Below are positions 1-9,212 of a stretch of 64,000 bases of DNA, piece after piece (position 1 is the first letter of the stretch; every line of letters begins with the position of its first letter). The stretch is from Pyrenophora tritici-repentis (taxonomy: Eukaryota; Ascomycota; Dothideomycetes; Pleosporales; Pleosporaceae), in the NCBI RefSeq assembly GCF_003171515.1, contig NC_089394.1:1364001-1428000 (forward strand), given 5' to 3'. The notes below the pieces were generated by a model, which saw only the letters and a program-made list of their open reading frames with translations, was not told where the DNA came from and searched no databases. The position numbers were made by a program, and so were the translations under genes.

Positions 1-1
1 T

Positions 2-3000
2 CACTACCGGGTCCACGAGAGAAACATAGATAGGTTTGCCGGGCTAGTTCAACTCTACACAGTAGGCGTACAGCCAATTAGCAATAGCGCCCCAGCGGAC
101 GTAATCGACGCAAGCATAGCTAGAATCACCCAAGCTATAGGAGATGCAATGCACGCGGCGGGAACACCAAATAGAGAAAAAGGCCACTCCGCCCCATGGT
201 GGACAGAGGACTGTAGAGTGGCGTATAAGCGGCATATCCAGGAAAAGTCGGACTATGGCCAATCCCCCTCAGAAGCCACCCGTGCGTTCCTAGCTACGGT
301 ACGAAAAGCCAAGAGAACGTACTGGCAGCAGCGCATAGACGGCTGTAATAACGACAAAGATCTATACAAGCTAGTAGGCTGGCATAAACTATCATTCGAC
401 CAACGGGACACCCCACTTGTAATCGAAGGTAGGACAATCACAGCACCACTCGAGAAAGCTGAGGCACTTAGAGAGGCAATCCTCGACCGTTTTTCGGCGG
501 AGGACGACCTCCTAGAACCACCGCCTCTTGACAACGACCCGCAAACCACGCCACTACCATGGGACACATACATATCGATGGAGGAGACTGAACGCTACGT
601 GATTGGAGTATCTAGCACCTCCCCAGGACCCGATCAGGTGACCGTCCGACTCCTAAAGGCATGCTGGGAACACATTAGACACCTAGTGCTAGGCATCTAC
701 CGGGCGTGCATGGAACAAGGCCACTACCCAGCCGCCTGGAAGACGGTAGAAGTGGCCATGATACCCAAAGTCGGGAAGAAGGATAAGTCCTCACCCAGAT
801 CAATGAGACCAATTGCCCTATCGTCCTGTCTAGGGAAGGGACTCGAGCGTATCATAGCAAGGCGCATAGCACACACAGCTATGGCTTTTGACATCCTAAG
901 CCCACAGCACGGTGGAGCGCTGCCAAAACGCTCTGCGATGGACCTGGCGACCGCATTCACACACGACGTGGAGATGGCTTGGTCAAGACACGAGCATGTC
1001 TCTATGCTCACGTTAGACGTCCAAGGGGCGTTTGACGCGCTACTGAAAAACAGGCTACTACACCGAATGCGGCAACAAGGGTGGCCACCCCTACTCCGGA
1101 AATTTATCCAGAACTTCCTGTCGGAAAGGAGGGTGCGAGTACGCCTAGGCAATGTCACTACACCTGTACATCGAGTGGCCTGCGGCACCCCGCAGGGATC
1201 GCCGCTATCACCGGTCCTATACACCCTATACCTAGCTGAACTACTCAACCAGGACCGAAAACTCCGGTTCGGGTATGCCGACGACATCAACCTATACCGG
1301 GTCTCCCACTCTTTAGACGAGAACGTCGCACTGCTAGCAGAGGACCTCAAATCTATCAATGAATGGGGAGCTGCGAACAAGATCACGTTTGCACCAGAGA
1401 AACGGGAGCTGATCCACCTCACGCGCCAGAAAGGACTACATGCGCCGCCAATCCAATTGGAAGATCAAACAATTCACCCTATAGCCCCTGCGCAGGGGGA
1501 AGCCAGACAGCGCTGCGCTGGCTTGGGGTGTGGTTTGATAGGGGACTAACTTTCAAGAAGCACGTCGCAGAAAGGGCGGCGCAAGCTAGGAAAGTAGCGA
1601 ACCATCTCCGGAGCCTCGCCAACACAGCCCACGGCCCTCCAGCAGGATCGCTACGCAAGGCAGCCATAACATGTATCCTGCCCATACTACTATACGGAGC
1701 CGAAACATGGTACGAGGGCAGGACGAAGAACCCACGAATTGCAAGGGTTTCCCGTAAACCCACGGTCAGCACTAGGGTAGGCTGGCACCTAACCACGATA
1801 GATCAGGCACTAATAGCAGCCACGAAGGCAATCCTCCCTGCGTGGAGGACAACACCAAACGCAGTACTGCTAAGAGAAGCTGCGATGCCGTCGGCACAGG
1901 TGGCGCTAGAGGAGGCCAAGCTCCGCTTTGCAGTTCACCTACGCACGATAGACGACAAGCACCCACTTACTAATAGAACTACACTGCCACTAGTCATACG
2001 AGGACGCGCAGCGGGCAACCGACGGATACCAAGATCGAAGGTTCAGCGCGTAGCACAACTGCTACCCGCCACACCCCGAAACGTCCTAGCCAGCCCTCAC
2101 TTTTCAGACGGGTCGAGGCAGGATCCAACGCAAGGGCAAGGAAAGGACATTGCTGCCCAGAATTTCACCATCTGGTGGGAGTCTCTTGGACAAGAGACAA
2201 TCACTGTCTTCTCAGACGGGTCTGAACAACAAATCAACGGTACAAGGGTGGTCACTTACGGGTACGCTATATACCAGGGCCAGGCCGCCGTGGCGACTGG
2301 ACAAGGCTCACTAAATGCCCTTAGCCACGTCTTCGATGCGGAGGCTATAGGCGCGTGCAGAGGACTCAAACACGCACTACAACTCTCACTGCCTAGCCAG
2401 AGGGAGATCGTACTTTGCATAGACAGCACTGCGGTAATATGGGGCATACGCGGAACCGCCCCTACCTCCTCCCAATGGGCGTTCCTCCAAATCCATGGAG
2501 CTATGGAGGCCTACAACGTGAAAACGCGGTGGGCGCCGGGACACATGAAGATTGTTGGAAACGAGCTCGCCGACCAGCTGGCTGACAACGAGGCCAAAGA
2601 CCCGCACCAGCCATACGGCATGGCCGCCTCCCCCACAAGATCCGGTATACGAACAGTAGGCCGCCGCCTCCTCGAACATACAAGGGACACTTGGTGGAAG
2701 GATAAGAGCAGTAGGCTATCAGCATGGTACACGCAATGGCAGCTGCCATACGATACTAGGCGCACGCCCGCAGCGCTATGGCTACCCCGAAGGATACTCG
2801 CGAAAGTCCTTATGATACGCTCAACGCACGGCGACTTTGAATGGTACCACCGAAAATTCAACCACGAGGATACCTCGAAATGCCTATGCGGCAGGCCCAA
2901 GATGCCAGAACACCTAGTGTTCTGCAAGAGAGCCACAACACACTTCAAGAAGTGGCCTCTACGCCCCATCGTGCCCCCTCGCACAAGACAGGAAGGCCTA

Positions 3001-3081
3001 GCGTACCTCGCGCAATTAATAGACCAGCCACAAGAGTTCGAGACCTTCGTGAAGGTAACGAACTCCTTCTATGACGAGTGA
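2..3081 (+). CDS. LINE-1 ORF2: reverse transcriptase - RNase H (partial, one frameshift)
   Basis: Copies element RNA into DNA at the nicked target. The frame is open from base 2 to 1549 and resumes one frame over to the stop at 3081. The switch falls near 1494-1499 in a run of five G; correcting it joins the two halves of the RT thumb region. Visible RT motifs include the fingers region (PGPDQVT), the palm (LDVQGAFD), GTPQGSPLSP, and the catalytic FGYADDINLY near residue 425 from base 2. RNase H follows (FSDGSEQ, DAEAIGAC, CIDSTAV, WAPGH), then a CLCG...H..FC finger near the C terminus. The endonuclease domain would lie upstream, outside the window. The only lesion seen is the homopolymer frameshift, so it may be a sequencing error or a recent mutation. 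Confidence 0.82.
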
Positions 3082-3505
3082 TTTCTATTTTTGAATTTCA
3101 CAAAGACCCGCTGAATTCCTTGGCATTATTCAGTGTAGGATTCGCGGCAAAACGCCGCATAGATGCCACAACCCACACGCTCTCTTTTAAAACTTTCATT
3201 GTATCTTAAATTGCCTCTTGTTACTTTTTCGTTTCTCTCTCTAAAAAGCAGTTATTGTACTGCATCGATCAAAGGCGCAAGCCACGAAATACTAGAATAT
3301 TGTAGGAAAACGGCTTCAAATGGCGGGAGTCCTTTTCACGAACATGTATATAGGCAGGACATCACTCCCCTTAGATACAAAACACCTAGGAATAGGTTCC
3401 ACGAGGCAAGTGCGACAGCACTATAAGACCACGGCGGGACCCGCCCGAATACCCTATGGGAGGTTACAGATAGGGCGTTAAACCATAATCAACATCAACA
3501 TCAAC
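3082..3505 (+). repeat. LINE-1 3' untranslated region and (ATCAAC)n tail
   Basis: Non-coding sequence between the ORF2 stop and the short tandem tail at about 3484-3505 (ATCAACATCAAC...). The stretch at 3448-3475 can fold into a small stem (CCCTAT...ATAGGG), possibly an RT recognition hairpin, but it is unlike the LINE-2 hairpin. The 87-codon open frame inside is not supported as a gene. Confidence 0.6.
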
Positions 3506-3703
3506 TCCTGCGGTGACGTAGTTAGAGGCGTCAGCCTCTACGATAATTGGCAGATCAGGATCAAAATGTTGGAGGATTGGAGCTGTGGTAAAAGCGTGCT
3601 TAAGATCGTTAAAGGCCTTTTAGCAGGCGTCGTTAAAGGCGAATTTTACATCCTTCTTTGTTAGAGCTATAAGCGGAGTTGTTAGGCGGGAGAAGTCATC
3701 GAT
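3506..3703 (-). pseudogene. Ty3/gypsy pol relic, RNase H segment
   Basis: Read on the minus strand this encodes a degraded gypsy RNase H start: RLTTPLIALTKKD, a stop, then an [24 protein letters not shown] stretch typical of the tether and RNase H of fungal gypsy elements. It continues in order from the RT relic at 14832-14948; LINE-2 lies between the two. It is truncated at 3506 by LINE-1. The 14-bp GAGAAGTCATCGAT at 3690-3703 is the left copy of the LINE-2 target-site duplication. Confidence 0.8.
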
Positions 3704-3960
3704 ATTATTATTATTATTATTATTATATTTCCATTAGAGTCCTGTATCAGTCGGTGACTATGTAGGACTTTGGCTAAGCCGTTCTATGTATGATGGTCGT
3801 TGTGGAGTTTCTATGGGTCTTGTACAATTTGGGTGGTGTTTTGCGTACTCCAATTTCAGAGCTAGTCTTCCATTGGCGCGGGTGCTAAAGAGCAGTGTGG
3901 TGAATAGAAAGAGATGTAGCAGCGGGCTCTTTTAGATAAGGAAATATTGTTTTTGTAGTT
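3704..3960 (-). repeat. LINE-2 3' UTR, conserved hairpin and (AAT)n tail
   Basis: Downstream of the ORF2 stop. The tail is an ATT/AAT microsatellite at 3704-3726. Next to it, 3739-3768 forms a two-part hairpin: outer stem GTCCT/AGGAC, inner stem AGTC/GACT. The same hairpin ends the SINE at 14962-15519 (14991-15020), 26 of 30 bases identical, with all four differences in unpaired positions. In LINEs of this kind such a 3' hairpin is the likely recognition site for the reverse transcriptase. Confidence 0.72.
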
Positions 3961-6900
3961 TTATACAGTGTCTGTCTGTTCGGTGGTTTGCCCAAGGTGC
4001 CATTTTCTCGTGCCAATCCTAGTACTTGCAATAAAGGCTAGAGTAGCTTTGATGCCTGTCTTTGTTTGGAGGAGGAGTGGGAGGGTGATGGGTCTGTGTG
4101 GTATTGCTTCTTTGAGTGTATTTCGATGTGTTTTGTACTGTTTGCAATCTAGAAGTAGATGCTGTGGTGTTTGTGGTTTGTAGCATATACATAGATTGCA
4201 GTCTCTCTTGTTGAATCTCTTAAGGTAGGAGTTGAAGTATCCATGTCCTAGCTTGAGTGAGTAGAACGCGCTCGAGATTTCTCTTGGTGTTCCCTTCGGG
4301 ACTTTGATTGTTGTATGTGTGTTGAGCTTGAAGATCCTTGAGTAGGAGCTTCTGTTTTTGGTGGGCCTGTCGGTATACCTCTTGTACTCCATCAGTTGTT
4401 CTGTTTTTTGTATTTTGTTGATTTCTGTGCCTAAGTAGGCTAGGCTCGCTGTGGTCGATGTTGTTGGTCTCTCTTTAGCTGCTTCCTTTGCTAGCGTGTC
4501 GGCTTTTTCGTTGCCCTTGACGTCGTTATGTCCTGGGGCCCACTGCAGGTGGATCGATGCTTTCTTTGTCGTTATTCTCTTTGCAGCTCTGATGCATCTT
4601 AGTAGCCACTGTTGTCCCGGGTTGTCCGATAGGTTGTTAAGCCTATGGATTGCTGCTTGGTTGTCTGCGTATACGTAGATCTCTTGGCCTTCTTGTGCCA
4701 CTGTAGCCGCGTGTTCAAATGCCTGTGCTATCCCCTCTAGTTCACCGTTGTAGACTAGTTGGGAGCATCCAATGTTTGTCTTTTGAGAAAAGGTTTCTTC
4801 GTGGGTGGAGCTGTACGCTACTACACCTACGCCGATCCCTATTCCCTTGTCGTGTTGTGAGGCATCTGAGTAGATTGCGGTGAAGTTATCTCCGCTCCTT
4901 GATAGGATATAATCCGTGTGTGCAATTGCCTCTTCCTCTTTGCTCTTTTTTGATACAGTAACCTTGTAGTTAAGACTTTCCCATGGTCTGAACCTATATG
5001 GGATTATCTTTTCTACGCTATTGTTGTCTCTCTCTGGGATTGACTTAACAATAGTGTATAGTTGTCTATGCTGGTTTGGCTTTTTGTAGCTAGCTTTGTC
5101 TGTATTTGTGATCCTTGTAATTGCTTTCTGGATTGGGTGGTTGCTGGATAGCTGGTGTGCTCTAGACGCATACTTTCGGTTGTTGGTGTTGAGTCTAATT
5201 GCAGGTGACGTAAGTCCGGATTCAATGCTTGTTGGTAGGGATGGTGACGTTCTAAACACTCCAATTATCTTTCTACACGCCAGGTTGTGCAGTGATTGTA
5301 GGAGGCTAGTGGCGTAGCTTTGGTTCTTCCAGTATATTTGTGATCCGTAGTCTGCAACGCTTGTGACGCATGCTAGGTATAGTTGTCGTACTGCTTTTGG
5401 GGAGAGTCCTCTTTCGATGTTGGCTAGTCTCCCTAGTCTATAGAATGCTTTCCTTGCTTGGCTTACGCGTGTAGCAATATGTTCCTTGAAGGACAGTCTA
5501 TTGTCTATGTGGATACCTAGCCATTTGATTGTGTCTTTCGGTTCTACAATGGTGTTGTCTGGAAGCTGTAGGCTTCTCTCTTTTCTCTCTTTCTTGGCGG
5601 TAAAGTGGATGAGCTCTGTCTTAGCTATATCGAACATAATCGCTAAGTTTTTCCCTCGGTGAGATAGTAGGCGGACTTGCTGTTCTAGTATTTTGACATT
5701 TTTCTTTAGCGATGTTGAGGATGTCGATAGAGATAGGTCGTCAATATAGGATAGGTTGAAGCTTTGTAGTCCTGGGAAGAGGTCTCTGGTGTAGATAAGA
5801 AAGAAGATTGGAGACACTGGGCTGCCTTGAGGTATCCCAGCTATTATCTCGGAGAATTCTTGTGTCTTATTGTCGAAGGAGAGTCTTAGCGATCTGTTTG
5901 AGAAGAAGGATTTTGTCCAAGCGATAAGACTAATTGGAAGGCCTAGCTTCTTAAGCGTTCGCAGGAATTGATTGTGTGAGACGTGGTCAAATGCTCCCTT
6001 TACGTCTAGGAAGATAGTTGATGTTATTTGGCCTTTCTGTTTCTGGTGCTGAATTTGGTCGATGAGTAGCATAGCTGCATCTATTGCAGATTTCTTGAGT
6101 CTACCCCCAATTTGGGTTGGGTGTAGTAGCTCTGTGATTTCTGCTAGATTGCTCAGCCTACTTGCGGTGATCCTCTCGTTAATCTTTCCTAAACAGCTTA
6201 ATAGAGTGATAACTCTGTAGGCTTTTGGGATTGAATAGTCTGGTTTTGATGCCTTTTTAAGAACAGCTCCTGTAGCTTGTTTCCAGCATTTTGGGTGGTA
6301 TCTATAGTTGAATAGGAGTGAGAAAGCTCTAAACATTGTTTGCGGTTGAGCTTTGTACGCGGCTGTGATTATGTCTTGTGTTATTGCATCTGGTCCTGGG
6401 GTGCTACTTTTGACTTGACTTGAGCATGCTCGTTCTAGTTCAGTCGTGGATAGTGCTGGCCAATCCCATCTCTTTTCCTGGTAGTTGGTGAATGTGGGCG
6501 CTTCGGTTATGGGCGGTGGTGGGAATAGCGTGTTGCGGAACGCTTGGCATTTCTTGTCGAATGATGTTTCTCCTTGTATAGGTGGAATTCTTTCGACTTT
6601 GTTATCCTTTGTATATGCCATGGCTTTGTAGATTGACTGCGGGTCTTCCTTCTCTAGGAATTCATTCCAGTGTTTCCTTTTAGCGTCTTTGATTGCCTTG
6701 TTGTAGGTGTTTCGTGCACGTAGGAAGTCTCTTTTCTCTAGGTAGGCGTCGTGTATCGCAGTAGTTTCGAGCTTTTCTTTAAAAATCCTTCTATAGTGGG
6801 AAGTGTCTTGTCGTAGCTTTGTCAGCTCTTTGTTCCACCAAGCTTTTGGTTTTGGACCAAGTCTAGTGATAGGGATAGCTTTGTTTGCTGCAGTTTGGAT

Positions 6901-7664
6901 TGCTTGAGTTATTGCTTTACCAATCTCTTCTAGCTGTTGCTCTAGCTCTGTATTGTTGCCGAGGAGGAGGTCCATTAAGTCTGCCTTTCTTGGATCACTG
7001 ATCTGGTCCATATCTTGCAAGGTTTGACTGTTTTGGATTGCCGTTTCTAGTTCTTTGTTGAAGGTGTCCCAGTTAGCCTTTGCAGTATTAAATCTGGGTT
7101 GGTTTGTCGGGTTTTCTACAAGGTCTGCGTTTGTTTGGATGGAGAATAGGAGGCCGTAGTGATCTGATCCAGTTTCAGGTATAGTCTGCCAGTCCGTAGC
7201 TTTGCTAGCCAAGTCTGGAGTGACAAGTGAGAGGTCTAGGACTGTTTCTCTAGATAGGTGTGGTCTGAAGAATGTGCCTACTCCTGGTGTGTTTAGGAGC
7301 TCTAGATCTTGTTCTTCAATCCAGTCAATAAATGGCTGTGCTCCTTGGCTCGTCGTTGGGCATAGCGGGTCCCACAATGGATGGTGCTCGTTGCTATCTA
7401 GTACTAAAATAGAACTTGGCGGAAGCTTAGTGTTAAGTATAGCTCTGGGCAGTGTTTTTTCCCCTTCGGCGTTTGTTTGGTTGTATACGTTAAATAGGTT
7501 AAATTGGAAATTAGAACCTTTTATTGTAATAGCCATTGCGTCTGGGTCTATTTTGAAGTCGTTTTGGGTGAATGTCTCTGCTTCTAGTGTTCTAGATATA
7601 TAAAATAGAACCCTAGGGCGGACGGGTAGGTTTGTTACTGGTAAGATCTGGATAAACGCAGTGT
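3961..7664 (-). CDS. LINE-2 ORF2, 3' part: endonuclease C-half, reverse transcriptase, RNase H
   Basis: The larger portion of ORF2, downstream of the copia A insertion. Joined to 13142-12980 with one copy of the GATTT duplication removed, the ORF is 3867 nt (1288 aa) with no stop. Visible features: the rest of an exonuclease-endonuclease-phosphatase-like domain (RPRVLFYISR; LVLDSNEHHPLWD; ETVLDLSLV; GSDHYGLL with the terminal histidine), RT (STPGPDAIT, LDVKGAFDHV, GIPQGSPVSP, LSYIDDLSL catalytic motif), RNase H (YSDASQHDKG, ELEGIAQAF, YADNQAAIH, WAPGHNDVKGNEKAD) and a CNLC...H..LDC zinc finger near the C terminus. The protein nicks DNA, primes reverse transcription on the target, and degrades RNA in the hybrid. 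The coding strand is A-rich, unlike LINE-1. Confidence 0.9.
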
Positions 7665-7669
7665 GATTT
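7665..7669. repeat. Left target-site duplication of copia A (GATTT)
   Basis: GATTT lies directly before the left LTR and again at 12980-12984 directly after the right LTR. A 5-bp duplication is the expected size for Ty1/copia integrase. Confidence 0.9.
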
Positions 7670-7886
7670 TGTCAGATAATAGCACTGTTGAAGATGAGAG
7701 CGTACAGACGCTGGGTTAGACTAGCGCGACCCGGCATCTGAGAGAGCCAATCGGATCACAGGAAGGCTTGGCACCCCCCAGGTGTGCCCACAACCGTAGA
7801 CAGAACCAAAAACACAATCAATAATCAATATCATCACGATCATTACCCATTTCATCAGTATTCCAGATAAGAGTGAATATCTGACA
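7670..7886 (+). repeat. Copia A 5' LTR
   Basis: 217-bp direct repeat, identical by eye to 12763-12979, with TGTCAG...CTGACA ends that are perfect inverted hexamers. Confidence 0.95.
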
Positions 7887-7900
7887 ATTAAGAGTCTCAC
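7887..7900 (+). other. Copia A primer binding site, complementary to tRNA-Lys(CUU) anticodon arm
   Basis: ATTAAGAGTCTCAC follows the LTR directly. Its complement, GTGAGACTCTTAAT, matches the anticodon arm of eukaryotic tRNA-Lys(CUU) and not a tRNA 3' end. This implies priming from a cleaved half-tRNA, as known for Drosophila copia with initiator tRNA-Met. The same 14 bases follow the 5' LTRs of copia B and C. Confidence 0.75.
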
Positions 7901-7921
7901 TACCTTTACCTACTTACCAAA

Positions 7922-9208
7922 ATGACCACATTTACCACCCGCGACGCGACCGTGACTTTACGCGACCAGTCAGACTACACCGGATGGATGCTGCAACTAC
8001 AAGCGCGTTGCGTAGCGCACAATATTTGGGATAAGATTAACCCAAAATCTACCACTCAGCCCCTACGGGAGCCAAAAGACATTAGAATCCCAGTATTCGC
8101 TAACTACCAAGCAGCTGCTGGCATTGGAGAACCAGAGCGCCTAAGCGAGCTGTCTAGCAGCGGGCAAAAGGCATTCAAAGAAGATCTTGAGTACTATCGT
8201 ATGTCGATGGAGCAGTACAAGAGCGACCGACACCGGTACGAAAAGGAGCAATCGAGCTTCCAACATATCATGACCTTGATTCAATCAAGCGTGTCACCAC
8301 ACCTACTACGCACATGCTGTCTCCCAGACAAGACATTACGCGAGTGGATTGCCAACCTACAACTGACCGTTGGGGTTGATGACGAGACTGAGAAAGACCG
8401 AGCACGCGAGCGCTATCTTGCGGCCCTACGGCCCATGAGAAGCGCGGCGCAATGGGACACGTGGCTGGCTGAGTATGACCAAGCCGCAACCCACGCGGAG
8501 ACGTACAATGTCCCCGAGCTATCCCAGCTTAGCACAACAACAAAAGACTTCCTGGCAGCCGTCAATAAAACTGCACCCATATGGGCCACCAATTTTCAGG
8601 ATAATGGTCGTGGGGCAGTAGGCATGAGCCGGAAGGAGATGATGAAACGGTTCCGAGAGCATATGATGATAAACCATCCCCTTAGATCAGGGAAGCACAA
8701 AGCAGCTATGGCAGCTTACGATGGACCATATGGATCAACTCTTGCTGGCGGTGAATACGACCAGGAGCTATCAGGGACGCCTCATAGTTCGAAATCCGCG
8801 CCATCGACAAAAATGAAACCGGGGCAGACCCCGCTAACAACGTACCGGGGACGTCCTCGTAAACAACGCCGAACTGGGGCAGACCCCAATACCAACGTAC
8901 AAGCTGGAAGCACAAAGTCCACGCTTAAGAGATCTTCAGAACAAGACTCTTTCACCACTGCTGGAGTACAATGCCAAGCATGTGGACAACATCATAGCAT
9001 CAGAACATGCTTTTATCTCTACCCAGAGACTGCCCCAGAATGGTGGCAACCTAATGAGACAATAAGCGAGCTCATTAAGTTCAGACGCATACATGATTCA
9101 TCGTTTCAAGGGCTAATCCGCGGACAAAGCAGACCCCGTACTCGCACACCAGTGCTGAAGCAATCACATACACCGACCCCAGATCTCTCTCAGTCACCAA
9201 TCGAATGA
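7922..9208 (+). CDS. gag: Copia A Gag polyprotein
   Basis: Capsid/nucleocapsid precursor, 428 aa, starting at the first ATG after the primer binding site. The N-terminal half is helix-rich and similar to the Gags of copia B and C (shared pattern VTLRDQSDYTGW, then RERYLAALRPM and FREHM). Near the C terminus there is a CX2CX3HX4C zinc knuckle (CQACGQHHSIRTC) for RNA binding. The frame ends at TGA (9206-9208), followed by CTAG; the frame then stays open into protease, so the stop is probably read through at low rate to make Gag-Pol. Confidence 0.9.
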   Translation: MTTFTTRDATVTLRDQSDYTGWMLQLQARCVAHNIWDKINPKSTTQPLREPKDIRIPVFANYQAAAGIGEPERLSELSSSGQKAFKEDLEYYRMSMEQYKSDRHRYEKEQSSFQHIMTLIQSSVSPHLLRTCCLPDKTLREWIANLQLTVGVDDETEKDRARERYLAALRPMRSAAQWDTWLAEYDQAATHAETYNVPELSQLSTTTKDFLAAVNKTAPIWATNFQDNGRGAVGMSRKEMMKRFREHMMINHPLRSGKHKAAMAAYDGPYGSTLAGGEYDQELSGTPHSSKSAPSTKMKPGQTPLTTYRGRPRKQRRTGADPNTNVQAGSTKSTLKRSSEQDSFTTAGVQCQACGQHHSIRTCFYLYPETAPEWWQPNETISELIKFRRIHDSSFQGLIRGQSRPRTRTPVLKQSHTPTPDLSQSPIE

Positions 9209-9212
9209 CTAG
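9206..9212 (+). promoter_or_regulatory. Gag/pol readthrough stop UGA-CUA-G (copia A)
   Basis: The Gag stop is followed by CTAG, giving TGACTAG. UGA-CUA is an established leaky-stop context in viral and cellular readthrough genes. The codons after it (L E G R K I T D ...) run without a stop into the protease motif FILDSGAT. Confidence 0.7.

Larger units (their letters stand above)
1..3505 (+). mobile_element. LINE-1: Tad1/I-like non-LTR retrotransposon, 5' end outside window
   Basis: Plus-strand non-LTR element whose ORF2 is already open at base 2, so its 5' part lies outside the window. It encodes reverse transcriptase, RNase H and a C-terminal zinc-finger-like cysteine cluster, the order seen in Tad1/I-group LINEs. 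The 3' end is placed near 3505, where a short (ATCAAC)n tail stops and gypsy RNase H sequence on the other strand begins. It therefore inserted into the gypsy relic. No downstream target duplication can be checked because the 5' junction is not visible. Confidence 0.85.

Noticed and set aside
724..1422. Minus-strand 232-aa ORF inside LINE-1
   Set aside because: It is antisense to the reverse transcriptase domain, with no motif of its own.
3163..3426. Plus-strand 87-aa ORF after LINE-1 ORF2
   Set aside because: Falls in the LINE 3' UTR and has no protein-like features.
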